The position numbers and the translations under genes are program-made. The notes beneath the pieces are model-generated. The model was given only the letters and a program-made list of their open reading frames with translations. It made no database searches and was not told the origin of the DNA. From Hemicentrotus pulcherrimus (lineage: Eukaryota; Echinodermata; Echinoidea; Camarodonta; Strongylocentrotidae), in assembly GCA_003118195.1 (NCBI GenBank), contig BEXV01001349.1, forward strand, positions 53,538 through 95,121: 41,584 nt of DNA. The letters are read 5' to 3'. This document shows, in pieces, positions 20,531-31,321 of the stretch. Positions within the stretch are counted from its first letter, which is position 1, and each line of letters starts with the position of its first letter.

Positions 20531-20703
20531 ATCTAACGATAGATGAATGAATTCACAAACTATATTATTTTGAAACGTTATAACCCATCTACCTCAAAGT
20601 ACTTTATAGGCAAAGGGAAGCCTGGCTCGATATTAAGCTTCAAATGCATCGGACATTTTTAGCATACTCAATGATGAAAGCCTTATAAACATGCATACTT
20701 GTA

Positions 20704-20917
20704 TCAAAGGTCCGTTCAGATATGGCGGAAAAAAAGATGCGAAGGTTTTTGTATGTGTAAGGTATTAATGGTAACTCACTAGCTGCGTTCATACAAAGGC
20801 CTTGTGGATATTTACTGAGCTCTGTGTTATTAGATAGAGAAACGTGAAGTGTACGACACTTTACGTTCTTTACAAAAACGCAGTGGTTTGTCGCATCATA
20901 TCTGAACGCGCCTTTTA
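20704..20917. mobile_element. MITE-like element with GTTCAGATATG termini
   Basis: The left end caaaggtccgttcagatatg (20,705-20,724) and right end catatctgaacgcgcctttt (from 20,897) are inverted repeats with two mismatches. Weaker pairing continues inside (gatgcga / tcgcatc). The ~210-bp interior has no coding capacity. Confidence 0.7.
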
Positions 20918-21495
20918 TACACAAAATGAATCTTTTTGCTCTTCCACACTTGAATGAAATATGTTGTTTGCTGAATGTAACGTCAAAGCCTAAAGTAGCC
21001 TGTTCACTCTAAGACGTCGATGTTTTCACTTTTCTTTCCTGAACATGAAATACCCCCTCTATGTCGAAAAAGTTGGGGAATGTTGCCAGTTGCGTAATCT
21101 GAAATATTAACATAACCGTTTGTAGTGTATTTTTTTTTTTCTTATTCTTCTTTCTGGTTTTCGTTTGCAGTGTAGGGGTTTGCATGATATCCTAGTCTTG
21201 AAATATCTGAGAAAAGCTTCCATAGTATGTACTGTTTCATAAAGCTCTTTTAGCTCTTTTGCCAAGCCATTTCTAAATCATCATATGTTGCAGCTCACTT
21301 GTATTATAGCGAAAGCATTAAGCACTTTATAGCTGCAAGTTCAACCCTATACTTGTCCATTTTATATAGCACTAGCGTTTTCCAGCATTGTTTGCCAAAA
21401 GTGTAGCATTTAAAAAAACATTCTAAAATCATTATAATATTAAGTCCTTGCAAGAAGTATTTTTTTGTAAAACTATTACACTGTGGTAAGGGAAA

Positions 21496-21549
21496 NNNNN
21501 NNNNNNNNNNNNNNNNNNNNNNNNNNNNNNNNNNNNNNNNNNNNNNNNN
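21496..21549. other. assembly gap (54 N) next to a G run
   Basis: An unresolved run of N is followed immediately by 14 G (21,550-21,563). Frames reading through the gap are meaningless. Confidence 0.99.
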
Positions 21550-21599
21550 GGGGGGGGGGGGGGGAGGGGGTAGTTTAAAATTTTGGCAAAAAAACACAA

Positions 21600-23500
21600 T
21601 GTTCTAAGATTGTACATACAGCGCCAGTCAACAGTTAAGGTACAATATTACTTTAGATTTTTTACTTCAAAGTGTATTTTTTCCCAAGTAACAAGTTTGT
21701 TTAGAACTTTAGGCCCAGTATAGCTTACTACTGCTTTATATAGATATGCTTTAAGAATTTATACCAAATCTTTCTAGAGATTTAAAACATGTTCCTCAGT
21801 CTGTTATCATCAACCAACATTCCCTTTCTTTTACCGGTACCTCCTCTTTTGAGGTTGTCCATGCCTTATTTAGTTATTGTATCACCATTTGTTTTTACAA
21901 AAAAAGTATTTTATCTTTTTACTTAGTTTTACCCATATTTCCACCTGCTCTTATCACCATGATACCACTGCTAGTAAATTTACAAATTACCCAGTTAAAG
22001 AACTAAAATACTTTAAGATGGGTTTTTAAAATCTTTTTGAATAATCACATCACATAAAAGCTGCTATTTAGAAAAACACCATCCATCTTGTAAAAGGTAT
22101 CGCATAAACATGTTGGCCAGTTTTAGAAAGGCTTTTTTTCTTCTCTATAATTTCTCTGCTAACTGCTAGTTCATCATAAAAATGCTGTATATTGTGAGAA
22201 AGACATCACTTGAAAGTTATGTCTGTGTTATGTTTGTATTTCTACCCAAATGGTAAAGAAATGTGTTCTTCATCAACTTTTTTTTTGTTGCTGTTTGTGC
22301 AGCAGAAAGTTGATGCATTGCTATGTGTATTTTCGGGCCTGTAGGTAGTCGTTTCACATCACATGGTGAGTTGTCAAAAATGTGTTGAATAGAATGATAA
22401 ATATGTAGACTTTGAAATATTTCTTTGAATGTGTTTGACAATGTTTTACTTACCGAAATTACAATTCTACGAACTTTGGGAGTATTTTTCTTCATTCATA
22501 TCAAAGTGACACAGTCTTATACAGTGCAGAAGACCACATATTTATGAAATAACGCTCTTCTGGCTATTTTCGAGATGGTTTGATCTGAAAAGTACTTTTA
22601 TTTGTGTTTGCCCCTCCCTCCGTCCCCCATTTTTTTAATTCCCAGTTATGATTAAGAATTGAACAGACTCAGAGAGTAATTCATATACAGGAATCTGTAT
22701 AAATAAAAGGAACGCAGCAGTGTCTTTTAACTCATGGAGAATTCAGAGAAAGACTCATCTCAATGATTTGTCTGTATTTTTGCACACCCGTCGATTAGTT
22801 CAATGGCAGCAAATAGTTATACAAAGTAAAAAGAAAAGAGAGGGTTGGTAGTACATAAATAAATGTGTACAGGCTAATTAAACATAATAAAGATAAAAAT
22901 TCCTTCAATAGATTACATTTTTGTTTGAATAAGTTAAGTAACCATGGATGTTGTGTATGATTATAACAGTGATTAGCCACAGAAGGTATTATATATGCAT
23001 ATTCATGCAAGATGTGTTTTTTATTTTCTCTCGCTACAACAACTACCTCATGTGAAAAGTCAAAGACCTTTCAATTCATGAAGATGAACATGTACTAGGA
23101 AACAGGCACGATGTATGGACAGAATTGAACAGCCATGACTATCGATCTGCATGTGTCTGTGCAAAGTGGGAGTGTCTATTCTTTGAAGCTCCAAAGTTTG
23201 ACAGGAGATGAGCTTTTGATGTAGAGTTTGATGTTGTCACACCCGTGTTTTGTGGCTACAATGTACCTCTAAAAAAAGGCCAGCTTTTTCAGGAAACACA
23301 ATTTTAAGGGCCCTCGCAGAAACCTCACTCTTTTGATACTTTACGGATTAATGAATTGCTATGTTCAAATTTTGTCAGTTTCCTGCATAAAGTATGTAAT
23401 GCCATTAACAATACATATTTTTTTATACAGCATTGTGGTGAGCAGCCAAGGATTTATTGTTTCATGGTGATTATTCCTCGGGTGGTTCATATATTGAGCT
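21600..23500. other. no recognisable feature
   Basis: AT-rich sequence without exon signal on either strand. A single arm-like fragment of the hairpin family (gctcttctggct) is at about 22,553. Confidence 0.5.
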
Positions 23501-23503
23501 GTT

Positions 23504-23648
23504 CAGAAGCAGAAAGGCATTGACTGTATGTTAAAAAAAAAAATGTATGTTAACGCCCTTATGGTACTCAATATAAGATATAATTTGCTGGGTGGCAGAA
23601 AGGCATTTAATGTGTCTAGAAGCGTATTAAAACCCTTCTAGCTGTCAA
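23504..23648. repeat. short hairpin repeat, copies 6 and 7 in tandem
   Basis: cagaagcagaaaggcattga..ttaacgcccttatgg (23,504-23,565) and tggcagaaaggcatttaat..ttaaaacccttctagctg (23,591-23,645). They are two side-by-side diverged members of the hairpin family, as at 4.84-4.94 kb. Confidence 0.55.
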
Positions 23649-24582
23649 CAAAATGATATGCAGTAGAGAAACACATTTTCTTCAAACATATTAAATGTAT
23701 GAAAAATACACTCCAAGGTTTGCGTTTAAGTGCATTCCCTTGCATCGAGCCGTTTGTTTTCAGCCATGCTCGGTTATAACTTGCGTAATTCTCTTCTTTT
23801 TTATTTTCACTGAAGGCTAATGGAGATCTTATTTAAATGTCATGTAATCAAAAATTCATTGTATTACTACTGCCAGAAAATTTGCATTCTGTAATTTCCC
23901 TTTCAATTCAGATCTTGCTCGTAATTTTTACTTCTTTAACAAATAGTTGGTTCATCTTGTTGGTATGTAACAGTGTTTGCTTCTTCATTGGCACTCATTG
24001 TTGATTCTGTTTTAAGAAAGATTTGTAAAGAGATTATTATTATTATCATATAATGCCTTTTTTCGTTTTTTTTCCCCTTCTTTTTGATGTACCAGGCTTG
24101 TAATATACACTGATCAGGGATTTAGGGCAATGTTGATGATTATATGATGTAAATAATAGTTTTGCGATATGCCCATTTATATCTGTTGTTGTGTTATTTG
24201 TGTGATGACCTTTAACCTTTGTCAGAACTAATCTGAAAAAGAATGGTGTTCATTTAATGAGCGATTTTCCATTTTAGAATAGCAATTATCTATTTTGTAA
24301 TATTCCCTGCTTTATTTTTCAACTTGTTGGTTGTTGAATCTCTTTGCAGTCAGGATCACTAAAGTGACTATTTGTTGTAGATTAGACGCATAGTACAGAT
24401 GTGGTCGTTTTTTGTTTAGTCCTCTCCGCTATCAAAATCAAAGTTAATGAACTTGAATTGTCTGAGCTAAACTATATGTGTGAGAATTTTCTGCAAAGGA
24501 GGAAGTCGGGCAGAAATGTATTACATATTCGTGCAAAGTGTACAAATGTTTAATCATTTTGTATATTGTTCTCTTCATTATC

Positions 24583-24584
<2 letters not shown>

Positions 24585-24620
<36 letters not shown>
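24585..24620. repeat. (AT)n microsatellite
   Basis: About 15 uninterrupted TA units, then attatataaat. From 23,650 to 24,870 I see no other feature. Confidence 0.9.
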
Positions 24621-24621
<1 letters not shown>

Positions 24622-24879
24622 AATATGTCAAGCCATATTTTTCTTGATGTATTGTTAACATGTCAAAGCATAAAATGAGAGTTATTATTGTGTGTTGTCT
24701 GGGAGAGTAAAAAAAAAAGATTTCTGATTTTCTTCTTTTTATGTGGATGTGTAAAAGAACATTATAATGCTTCTATTTACATTGTGAATAAAATTGGTCC
24801 AAATTTGGTTTGTCTGATAAATTGGATTAGCCTTTTGTGTTTTTTATATATTGTTATATAGATGGTTATATGAGATCGG

Positions 24880-24903
24880 ATAGTGGTGGTGATGATGATG
24901 TCC

Positions 24904-24950
<47 letters not shown>

Positions 24951-24960
24951 GGTGATGATG

Positions 24961-24991
<31 letters not shown>

Positions 24992-25282
24992 AGGATGATG
25001 GTGATGATGATGTTGGTGATGATGTTGGTGATGGTGATGATGGTGGTGATGATGATTGGGGATGATGACGATGATTGGTGATGATGTTGGTGATGATGAT
25101 GATGATGATGATGATGTTGGTGATGATGATGATGATGGTGATGATGATGTTGGTGATGATGATTGGTGATGATGATGTTGGTGATGATGATTGGTGATGA
25201 TGATTGGTGATGATGATTGGTGATGAGGATTGGTGATGATGTTGGTGATGATGATGTTGGTGATGATGATGTTGGTGATCAT
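24880..25282 (+). repeat. (GAT)n / GATGTTGGT triplet array
   Basis: Pure (GAT)n in the left half grades into higher-order units of tgatgatgatgttgg and tgatgatgattgg. The period stays a multiple of three, so all six frames remain partly open and give His/Ile/Met/Asp repeats on either strand. No start context, splice site or neighbouring exon supports translation. Confidence 0.9.
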
Positions 25283-25407
25283 CATCTTTATTATTATAAG
25301 ATGATCCGTCGCTAGCGATCCAACAGAACACCTCTTAACTTCGTCAAGTTTCTTCCATCTTCTTTACTAATATCACCTTATTCATCTAAACGACGAATTA
25401 AAGTCTA

Positions 25408-25705
25408 GTTAATATTATTTTTATTATCATTATTATTATCATTATTGTTGTAATTGTTTTAATTATTACCATCATCAATATCATCACCATCATCACCATT
25501 ATTATTGTTAGTATTATTATATCTTAGTTACTGTAATTATTATCATTATTCCTATTCTTATTTTTATTATCATTATCATTACAATTATTATTATTATCAA
25601 TATTATTATTACTGTTATTATTGTCATGATCTTCATCAGTATATTCATCATCCTCATCATCATCATCGTCATCACCACCATCAGTATTATTATTATTATA
25701 ATCAT
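25408..25705. repeat. (ATT)n/(ATC)n triplet array, opposite polarity to the preceding one
   Basis: ATTATT, ATCATT and ATCATC units, ending in a pure ATC/CATCATCGTC stretch at about 25,640-25,685. On the same strand the array at 24,880 is GAT-based, so the two arrays are partly complementary, with about 125 bp between them. Confidence 0.85.
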
Positions 25706-25870
25706 TCAAATAATTTTAAGATGATGCTTGAGTCGTTAAAATATAAACAAAGCTCAGCCATGATTATATATTGCATAATTAATGGTTTATTTTCTCTTTA
25801 ACAAGTCATTTTGACAATGAAATAGATATTTACAAAGACAGAGAGAGAAAGTGAACATGCATAACATCGA

Positions 25871-26025
25871 ATATTCCTGGGACCCGTTTCACAAAGCATT
25901 TTTTCAATGACAAATGACAAAAATCAATGACAAATCTGCTGATAACCAATCAGAAGCAAGAATTTCAGTAGCTTATAACGAAAACTGTCATTTGTCACCC
26001 ATGACAAGTTTTGTCAAACGCCCCC
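25871..26025. mobile_element. MITE-like element, family 2, copy 2
   Basis: The left end cccgtttcacaaagcatttt pairs with the right end gacaagttttgtcaaacgcc (inverted repeat of about 38 bp with mismatches; caatgacaaatgaca vs tgtcatttgtca). The core aaccaatcagaagcaagaat is shared with copies at 11.8 and 31.2 kb. Both this copy and the 31.1-kb copy are preceded by atattcctgg, so that string may belong to the element. Confidence 0.8.
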
Positions 26026-26200
26026 AAAGCAGTAATCTTTATAGGCCAACGGATGACAATATACAAAATCGCTCTCTGCATTTTAAAACACCATGAAAAG
26101 AACCGACAACTTAAACCTATGATTGCCCTTTAAGGTACAACCAACTGTCATGAAATGCGATTTGTTATAAGCTACCCATGTATTTAGAATTAATAGTCCA

Positions 26201-26513
26201 GGGGGGTGTTTCACAAATATCCTAAGTTGAACTTATCTCTAAGTTGGACTTTATAATCATGGAAAGCAGTTAGCATCTATGAAAATGATTTTCTAAAAAT
26301 ATTTTAAAAGGCAAGATATGTAGATTCAAATCATTTATATTCTATTATTATCAAGGAGATTTCATGTACTGGGTGTGGAATTTATAAAAAGTCTAAAATA
26401 CTTGAATATCTGCTTTTGAATATATTTTATTTTAAGGCTACAAATGGTTCTCCATCATGTTTACGTCTAACTTAGAGTTAAGTTCAACTTAAGATCTTTG
26501 TGAAACACCCCCC
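26201..26513. mobile_element. MITE-like element with ~48-bp terminal inverted repeats
   Basis: ggggggtgtttcacaaatat..aagttgaactta starts at 26,201. Its inverted copy, taagttcaactt..ctttgtgaaacacccccc, ends at 26,513. The interior is AT-rich and non-coding. The outer ~15 bp resemble the termini of family 2, so a shared transposase source is plausible. Confidence 0.85.
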
Positions 26514-26764
26514 ATGATGAATTGCCATGCTCGTTATTTGAAATGACGTTAAAGGGCTTCATAAATTTAACTGAGAATGCTTACAGACTAATCCATTATT
26601 TCGATCAAGAGCAAACACAATTATTGCATGGAATCTAAAATGAAAGACTAAATATAATTTACAAGAAGATGGAAGTGACGTCAAATTTCTTGATCTGAGA
26701 AGTAAAGTATACCACTGCCAATGTGGTGACGTCGCCACTTGTTGTATCACCTATTTTTTATATA

Positions 26765-26830
26765 TATTTACTTGTTTATTTATTCATTTACATATTGATT
26801 ATTATTATTTTGATTATTATTATTATCATT

Positions 26831-26872
<42 letters not shown>

Positions 26873-26893
26873 TTTTTTTTTTTTGGGGGGGGG
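26765..26893. repeat. (ATTT)n/(ATT)n array ending in T and G runs
   Basis: ATT triplets, then about ten TTTA units, a T run and nine G. The hydrophobic frame through it is an artefact. Confidence 0.85.
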
Positions 26894-26899
26894 GCTACC

Positions 26900-29040
26900 A
26901 AAATATGCCGAATATACTTTGCGCCCCCTCCTTGCTCAATATCCCTAACAAATTTTTTTTTTTCTTCTTCAAATTGGCCTACTTTTTTCCTTCGAATATC
27001 TCGGTCCATCCTCCTCATTTCTGCTTTGTCTGTATTGAGTAAAGATTGTCACCCATCCTAATCCTTCATTTAATGACCTAAACGCTTAAGGAAATTGTTC
27101 CAGAATGGTAATCCATAATAAATGGCAAATTTACGATGGCAGGGATTATATTTCAAATAGTGTTTATAAGGGTATATATCCGCGTAGGGTAAATCCGCGT
27201 ATAGGGTGTACTATGTTTTCATTATTTGTTTGATTTGAGAGAACATCAGATGTTCTCTACAGATTCTGTAAAATAGCTATTTCCTGTTATTGATCCTTTG
27301 ACACAAAGTAAATACGATTTAGAATATTGTTTATTAAATATTGAAGTCATGACCTAAAACCCTTCACAAACATCAAGACTTTGTAAGCAAGCGTGTTTTA
27401 TACCTTACACAATGAGTAATATATTTAGCACTGAGATAGAAGAGATTTACATTATAAAGAAGAGTTAAAAGAGGAATACAAAGGAGAAACGTGAAAGTGT
27501 GAAGGCGAAAAACGAACAAACGTGACGTCGACGAAGAAAAGGTGGTTAGATAAAAGGGCGAACAATTGATAAACGAAGGGGAATCTTTAGAAGGACGAAG
27601 AAAAAAAATAGGCAACGGTCATATTTCATAACGAACCATTTTAATGTCATCGAAACGGATCCTACACTTCTGGACATGGGACCTTATTATAGAAATCCAT
27701 ACTATTGTATTATATACAATAAAAGAAAGAGGAAATTTCAGGATTTCTTCGGGAAAAATATCTTTCCAAACACACTTAAGTTACCATAGTAACACATTGA
27801 TAATGACTTGCATATCCCTATATCCATGATTTCACGCAGGACTCGAGAAGACAGAAAAACATGTTATATCACGAAGAAAGTTTGTCATTCTGTTCAATAA
27901 TTCTATTTACATGATAATTTATATGCAAAAATAAGAAGAGTACTTACAAGTATATACATAGTTTATATATTCATTTTGTCCAATCTATTATGTACACGCA
28001 CCTTACGTATATTTCATAGTTCTAAACTCATCTTTTTACAATAAAAAATATAGCATTCCTTCCATGTCGTTTAAAACAACGCAGAATACAATATTCTATA
28101 GGCAATCTGTGGCGTGCAAAAAATGAAATAAAGTAAAATATCAATAGTGGCAGCATTTTTGCTTCTAATAATAATCAAAGTGGATTATAATCGAGACAAT
28201 CACTGTGATGTACGGAAATTCATCTGGATAATAGAGAAAAATATAATTTCCAAGATTATTAATTTTTACGCAATTAATTAACTGGAAATGAATTAACACA
28301 AGATAAGCCATTTTAAACATCACTTTCACTGGGAAGAGAGTAATGGATGTATTCTTTTTTAATTTAACTTTGTTTCCTTGAATTCTGATTTGTCATCATT
28401 ACAAAGTTATTGTATTCATGATTAAAACATTATTTTACCAAATAGTACAGCTTAGATACGAAGTACTCTCATTTCCCCCCTCTTTGTTTTGCTTTGTTTT
28501 TTCTAATAGAAATTATGTTACTATATCAAGATCTGGTGGTAGCCTTTTCATCATTGCTTACATGGTTTAGATTCTCCATTCATGTTGCTTATCATGAAAT
28601 GAATTTTTTTTTACATAATTTATAATGACAATTTTTTTTCTTCTTTTCTTTTCTTTTTTTTTTCTTTCGCTTGTCAACTGCAATTTGGCACATTAAATTT
28701 ATTTGGCATAATATCATTAATGAGCAACTCATGCCATAATTGATTTACTATCACTATAAACACCCCTTGCAACTCTTTATGTAAATATATGTGACTGAAC
28801 TGTCAACTTCCACTGTTTTGTTACAAGTAGATGCAGTTTGTTGATGTTTATCTATTCATCTATATATTCAGCACTCGAAGGTGGTAGGTGACATAAATTT
28901 GCACTCAGTTTATTTGCGTAACTGTTCATGAATTTTCCTGTTGATGTGGATATCGACCCGACGATGGTTGTTCGCATGGGGTTTATTCGTGTCATTAGCC
29001 CCATTTATGATTTTCCATTTTGTGTTCGGAATTGTTCTTT
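26900..29040. other. no recognisable gene
   Basis: AT-rich intergenic sequence. A small palindrome, GAGAACATCAGATGTTCTC, is at about 27,238-27,256, and a short near-tandem (tccgcgta-gggtaaa / tccgcgtatagggt) at about 27,178-27,208. Confidence 0.5.
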
Positions 29041-29059
29041 GAGATACTGCGGCGATACT

Positions 29060-29745
29060 CGTAAAGGACCCTATACACAACTCGGGAATGATCGGCATGA
29101 TAACTAATGATCCGCGAACTACATGTTCTATCTTCAACAGGAAAGGTCCTACGACGAGCTCTAAATCATTTGGTGCTCGGGAAAGATCGGCATAACTCGT
29201 GCCAAATCATGCTAATACATGAGTAGTAGTATCCAAATCCGGATGCATTACAGTGCTCGGGATAAATTGGCACAACTTGTCTAAGCTTTGAGCGATATAT
29301 TAAAATACTAATGATGTCTTCCTTAACTCGGTAGCATCTGGAAATCGGAAAAGATCGGTGTAGCTCGTAATAATTCGTGCTGATCCATCAAGCGCCTGTT
29401 CCTAGTACACGCCTTGTCTACGGCTCATAGCTTGGGAGCATCTTCGGGTCTGGAACGTTAGGCATTACTCGTAATAAATCGTAATAACCACGAAATAAGT
29501 GTCTTGCCAAGCTGTAAGAGCACGTAAGCATTGAGAGCTCGGGAAACTTGTAGTTATTCGTATTGATCCAAGAGCAAGGTATTTAAAATATCTTGTCGAC
29601 CACCTTTAACTTTGAAAGGATCGGTGTATAACTCGTTACAATTCATACGAGCAACATTTTCTAAATGTTTGTAGTTGTCTTACCGCAGTCCTTTGCCTTG
29701 GGGAGCACGTTAAGCTCGGGAAAGATCGGCATCCGACACGGAAAC
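29060..29745 (+). repeat. strongly diverged tandem array, ~95-bp period, about eight units
   Basis: A motif close to GCTCGGGAAAGATCGGCATA, followed by ACTCGTAATAATTCGTGCTG, recurs at about 29,080, 29,174, 29,254, 29,344, 29,443, 29,536, 29,615 and 29,713, always in the same orientation. A second block, cttgggGAGCACGTTaa, precedes several units. Units differ by substitutions and small indels, spacing 76-101 bp. The array is richer in CpG than its surroundings. I do not recognise the repeat. Confidence 0.7.
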
Positions 29746-30517
29746 CATGGTTACAGTCGATTCGATCCGTCTTATCAACAGCTGTTGGTGTTGCCCAAGC
29801 TTTGCGACAGATCGATTTCTTCAGAATCCCCAGAGATGCGTTACCATGGTGATATTGAACCTGTGTAGTCTGCGCCAAATTCAAGTCCACGTTTTGGGTT
29901 AATTCCCGTCGGCTGCGTTCATTTTCATTTCATTGGGCAACCTAACGGTAAATGGCAGGCCGAAATATTACTCTCATATTGTTTGTTCCACTGAGAAAAC
30001 GTCTGGCTCCACTCTTTGCCCGCACGTATAATATGGAGGAAGGTTGAAAAAACGTCGGTTTCAATGCGGAATTCCCCAATCCAGACGGTTATTTCTGTCC
30101 AGTTCAGATTATAGCTATCACTAAGCACGTCTCTTTAAAGGTTGCAGTTGATAAAAAGCATGAATACCTAGTCGTTGCTCCCCAAATTACATAGCGCTGC
30201 CCAATATTCTTTACATGTACCATACACACACGAAACATGGGTGGATGATAGCTGGCCTTAAGGGGACTTCCCACATTACCCCTCGGTCTTAATCCTGGTT
30301 TACGGGCCGGTTGATCAGCTGAAAGCAGCGTGGGACCGACATCATCGGCCCCAGTCCTCCCCTGCAGCTTTCCGCGATTTTTAGGCATACTCTGTCAAGT
30401 GACATTAACATGTTCGCATACCAAGCTCTTCTTCTCTTTGACCCTTATGCTTCGGTGCTAAAATTTCATGTGAAAGGTTAAAGGTTTGGAAGGACTTGAC
30501 CTCTAATGTGCTTCCGG
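29746..30517. other. CpG-richer block without a recognised gene
   Basis: Compared with the flanking AT-rich DNA this stretch has frequent CG dinucleotides (for example cgggccggttgatc, ccgcg) and mixed composition. Modest open frames exist on both strands, but none shows a domain. It could be an unmethylated regulatory region, a UTR, or an old repeat. Confidence 0.35.
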
Positions 30518-30588
30518 TTACGTTTCTACTTCCGGCATGGATGGCATCCGTGATCGTCGACGTCCGTTTGGTAGTGATCGTGTACGAG
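30518..30588 (-). CDS. candidate alternative C-terminal exon of the Shaw-type channel (speculative)
   Basis: On the minus strand a good acceptor (caccttttcctcctccaccag) ends at 30,589. The sequence after it is in the phase needed to join the channel exon ending at 32,038. The join would replace the usual 106-residue tail with A plus 22 residues: a basic stretch RTRSLPNGRRRSRMPSMP, then EVET and TAA. Family knowledge: vertebrate Kv3 genes use alternative C-terminal exons. No transcript evidence is available, and a 71-base open stretch could arise by chance. Confidence 0.25.
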
Positions 30589-31072
30589 CTGGTGGAGGAG
30601 GAAAAGGTGATGTGGTTAAAATAATACAGAATTGACAATGGTTTAGCTTGGGTCAAGGCATTGCAGGGGTTCCGACGTGATGAATTGCAGGCCCAACAAT
30701 TCGGGTGTATGGAAGGAGGTATATAGACTGTATCATTTCCTTTTTACGTCCTATTCCCCTTCTTCCTATTTCCCCTTTCTATCCCAACATGACATTCTAT
30801 AGAGGCACATGATGCATTGGGCCCGCCCCTCCAAAATGCCACGCCCTTGTAAACGGACTTTATCGGACTAGTATATTAAAACTATTACCTGTAGGACAAC
30901 CATCTTTGAACAACCACTCTATGAACAATAATCCTAAAAATAACCACCCCTCGAACATCTACACGCCTAGGACTAGGGCAGCCATCCCCGAAAAGCTGCA
31001 AAACTACCACATAACGCTCATACCACCACCGATAGAGAGAGACTAAATAAAGGTTAAGTTGTCACAAAATTC

Positions 31073-31090
31073 CCCCCCCCCCCCCCTCCT
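31073..31090. repeat. poly-C run
   Basis: About 14-15 C followed by tcctccc. It is one of several long G/C homopolymers in the window. Confidence 0.85.
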
Positions 31091-31126
31091 CCCATTCCCA
31101 CCATTCCTGGCCGACCATGGTGGAAA

Positions 31127-31281
31127 TATTCCTGGGGGCGTTTCAAAAAGCCTTTTTTCAATGACAAATGATAACAATCAGTGACAAATCTACTGATAAC
31201 CAATCAGAAGCAAGGATTTCAGTAGCTTATAAAGAAAACTGTCATTTGTCACTGATGACAAGTTTGGTGAAAAGCCCCCTG
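31127..31281. mobile_element. MITE-like element, family 2, copy 3
   Basis: Left end gggggcgtttcaaaaagcct, right end gacaagtttggtgaaaagcccc. The core aaccaatcagaagcaaggat and actgtcatttgtcactgatg are nearly identical to the copy at 25.9 kb. It ends about 40 bases from the stop codon of the potassium-channel gene, so it may lie within its 3' UTR. Confidence 0.8.
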
Positions 31282-31321
31282 TTTTTAATTAGTTCACATT
31301 GTTACCAATATCCTACATTTT

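Noticed and set aside
24777..25331. A 184-codon His/Ile/Ser-rich frame over the triplet array
   Set aside because: Period-three repeats keep frames open automatically on both strands. There is no unique coding sequence or domain.
29060..29745. CRISPR-like regularly spaced repeats
   Set aside because: The genome is animal (split exons, nuclear receptor), units are too diverged and spacing varies by more than 20 bp. It is a degenerate tandem array.
30104..30656. Minus-strand frames of 83-94 codons in the CpG-richer block
   Set aside because: Composition is protein-like in places, but no domain, splice framing or repeat of a known motif supports them. Only the 71-base acceptor-linked segment was kept, at low confidence.
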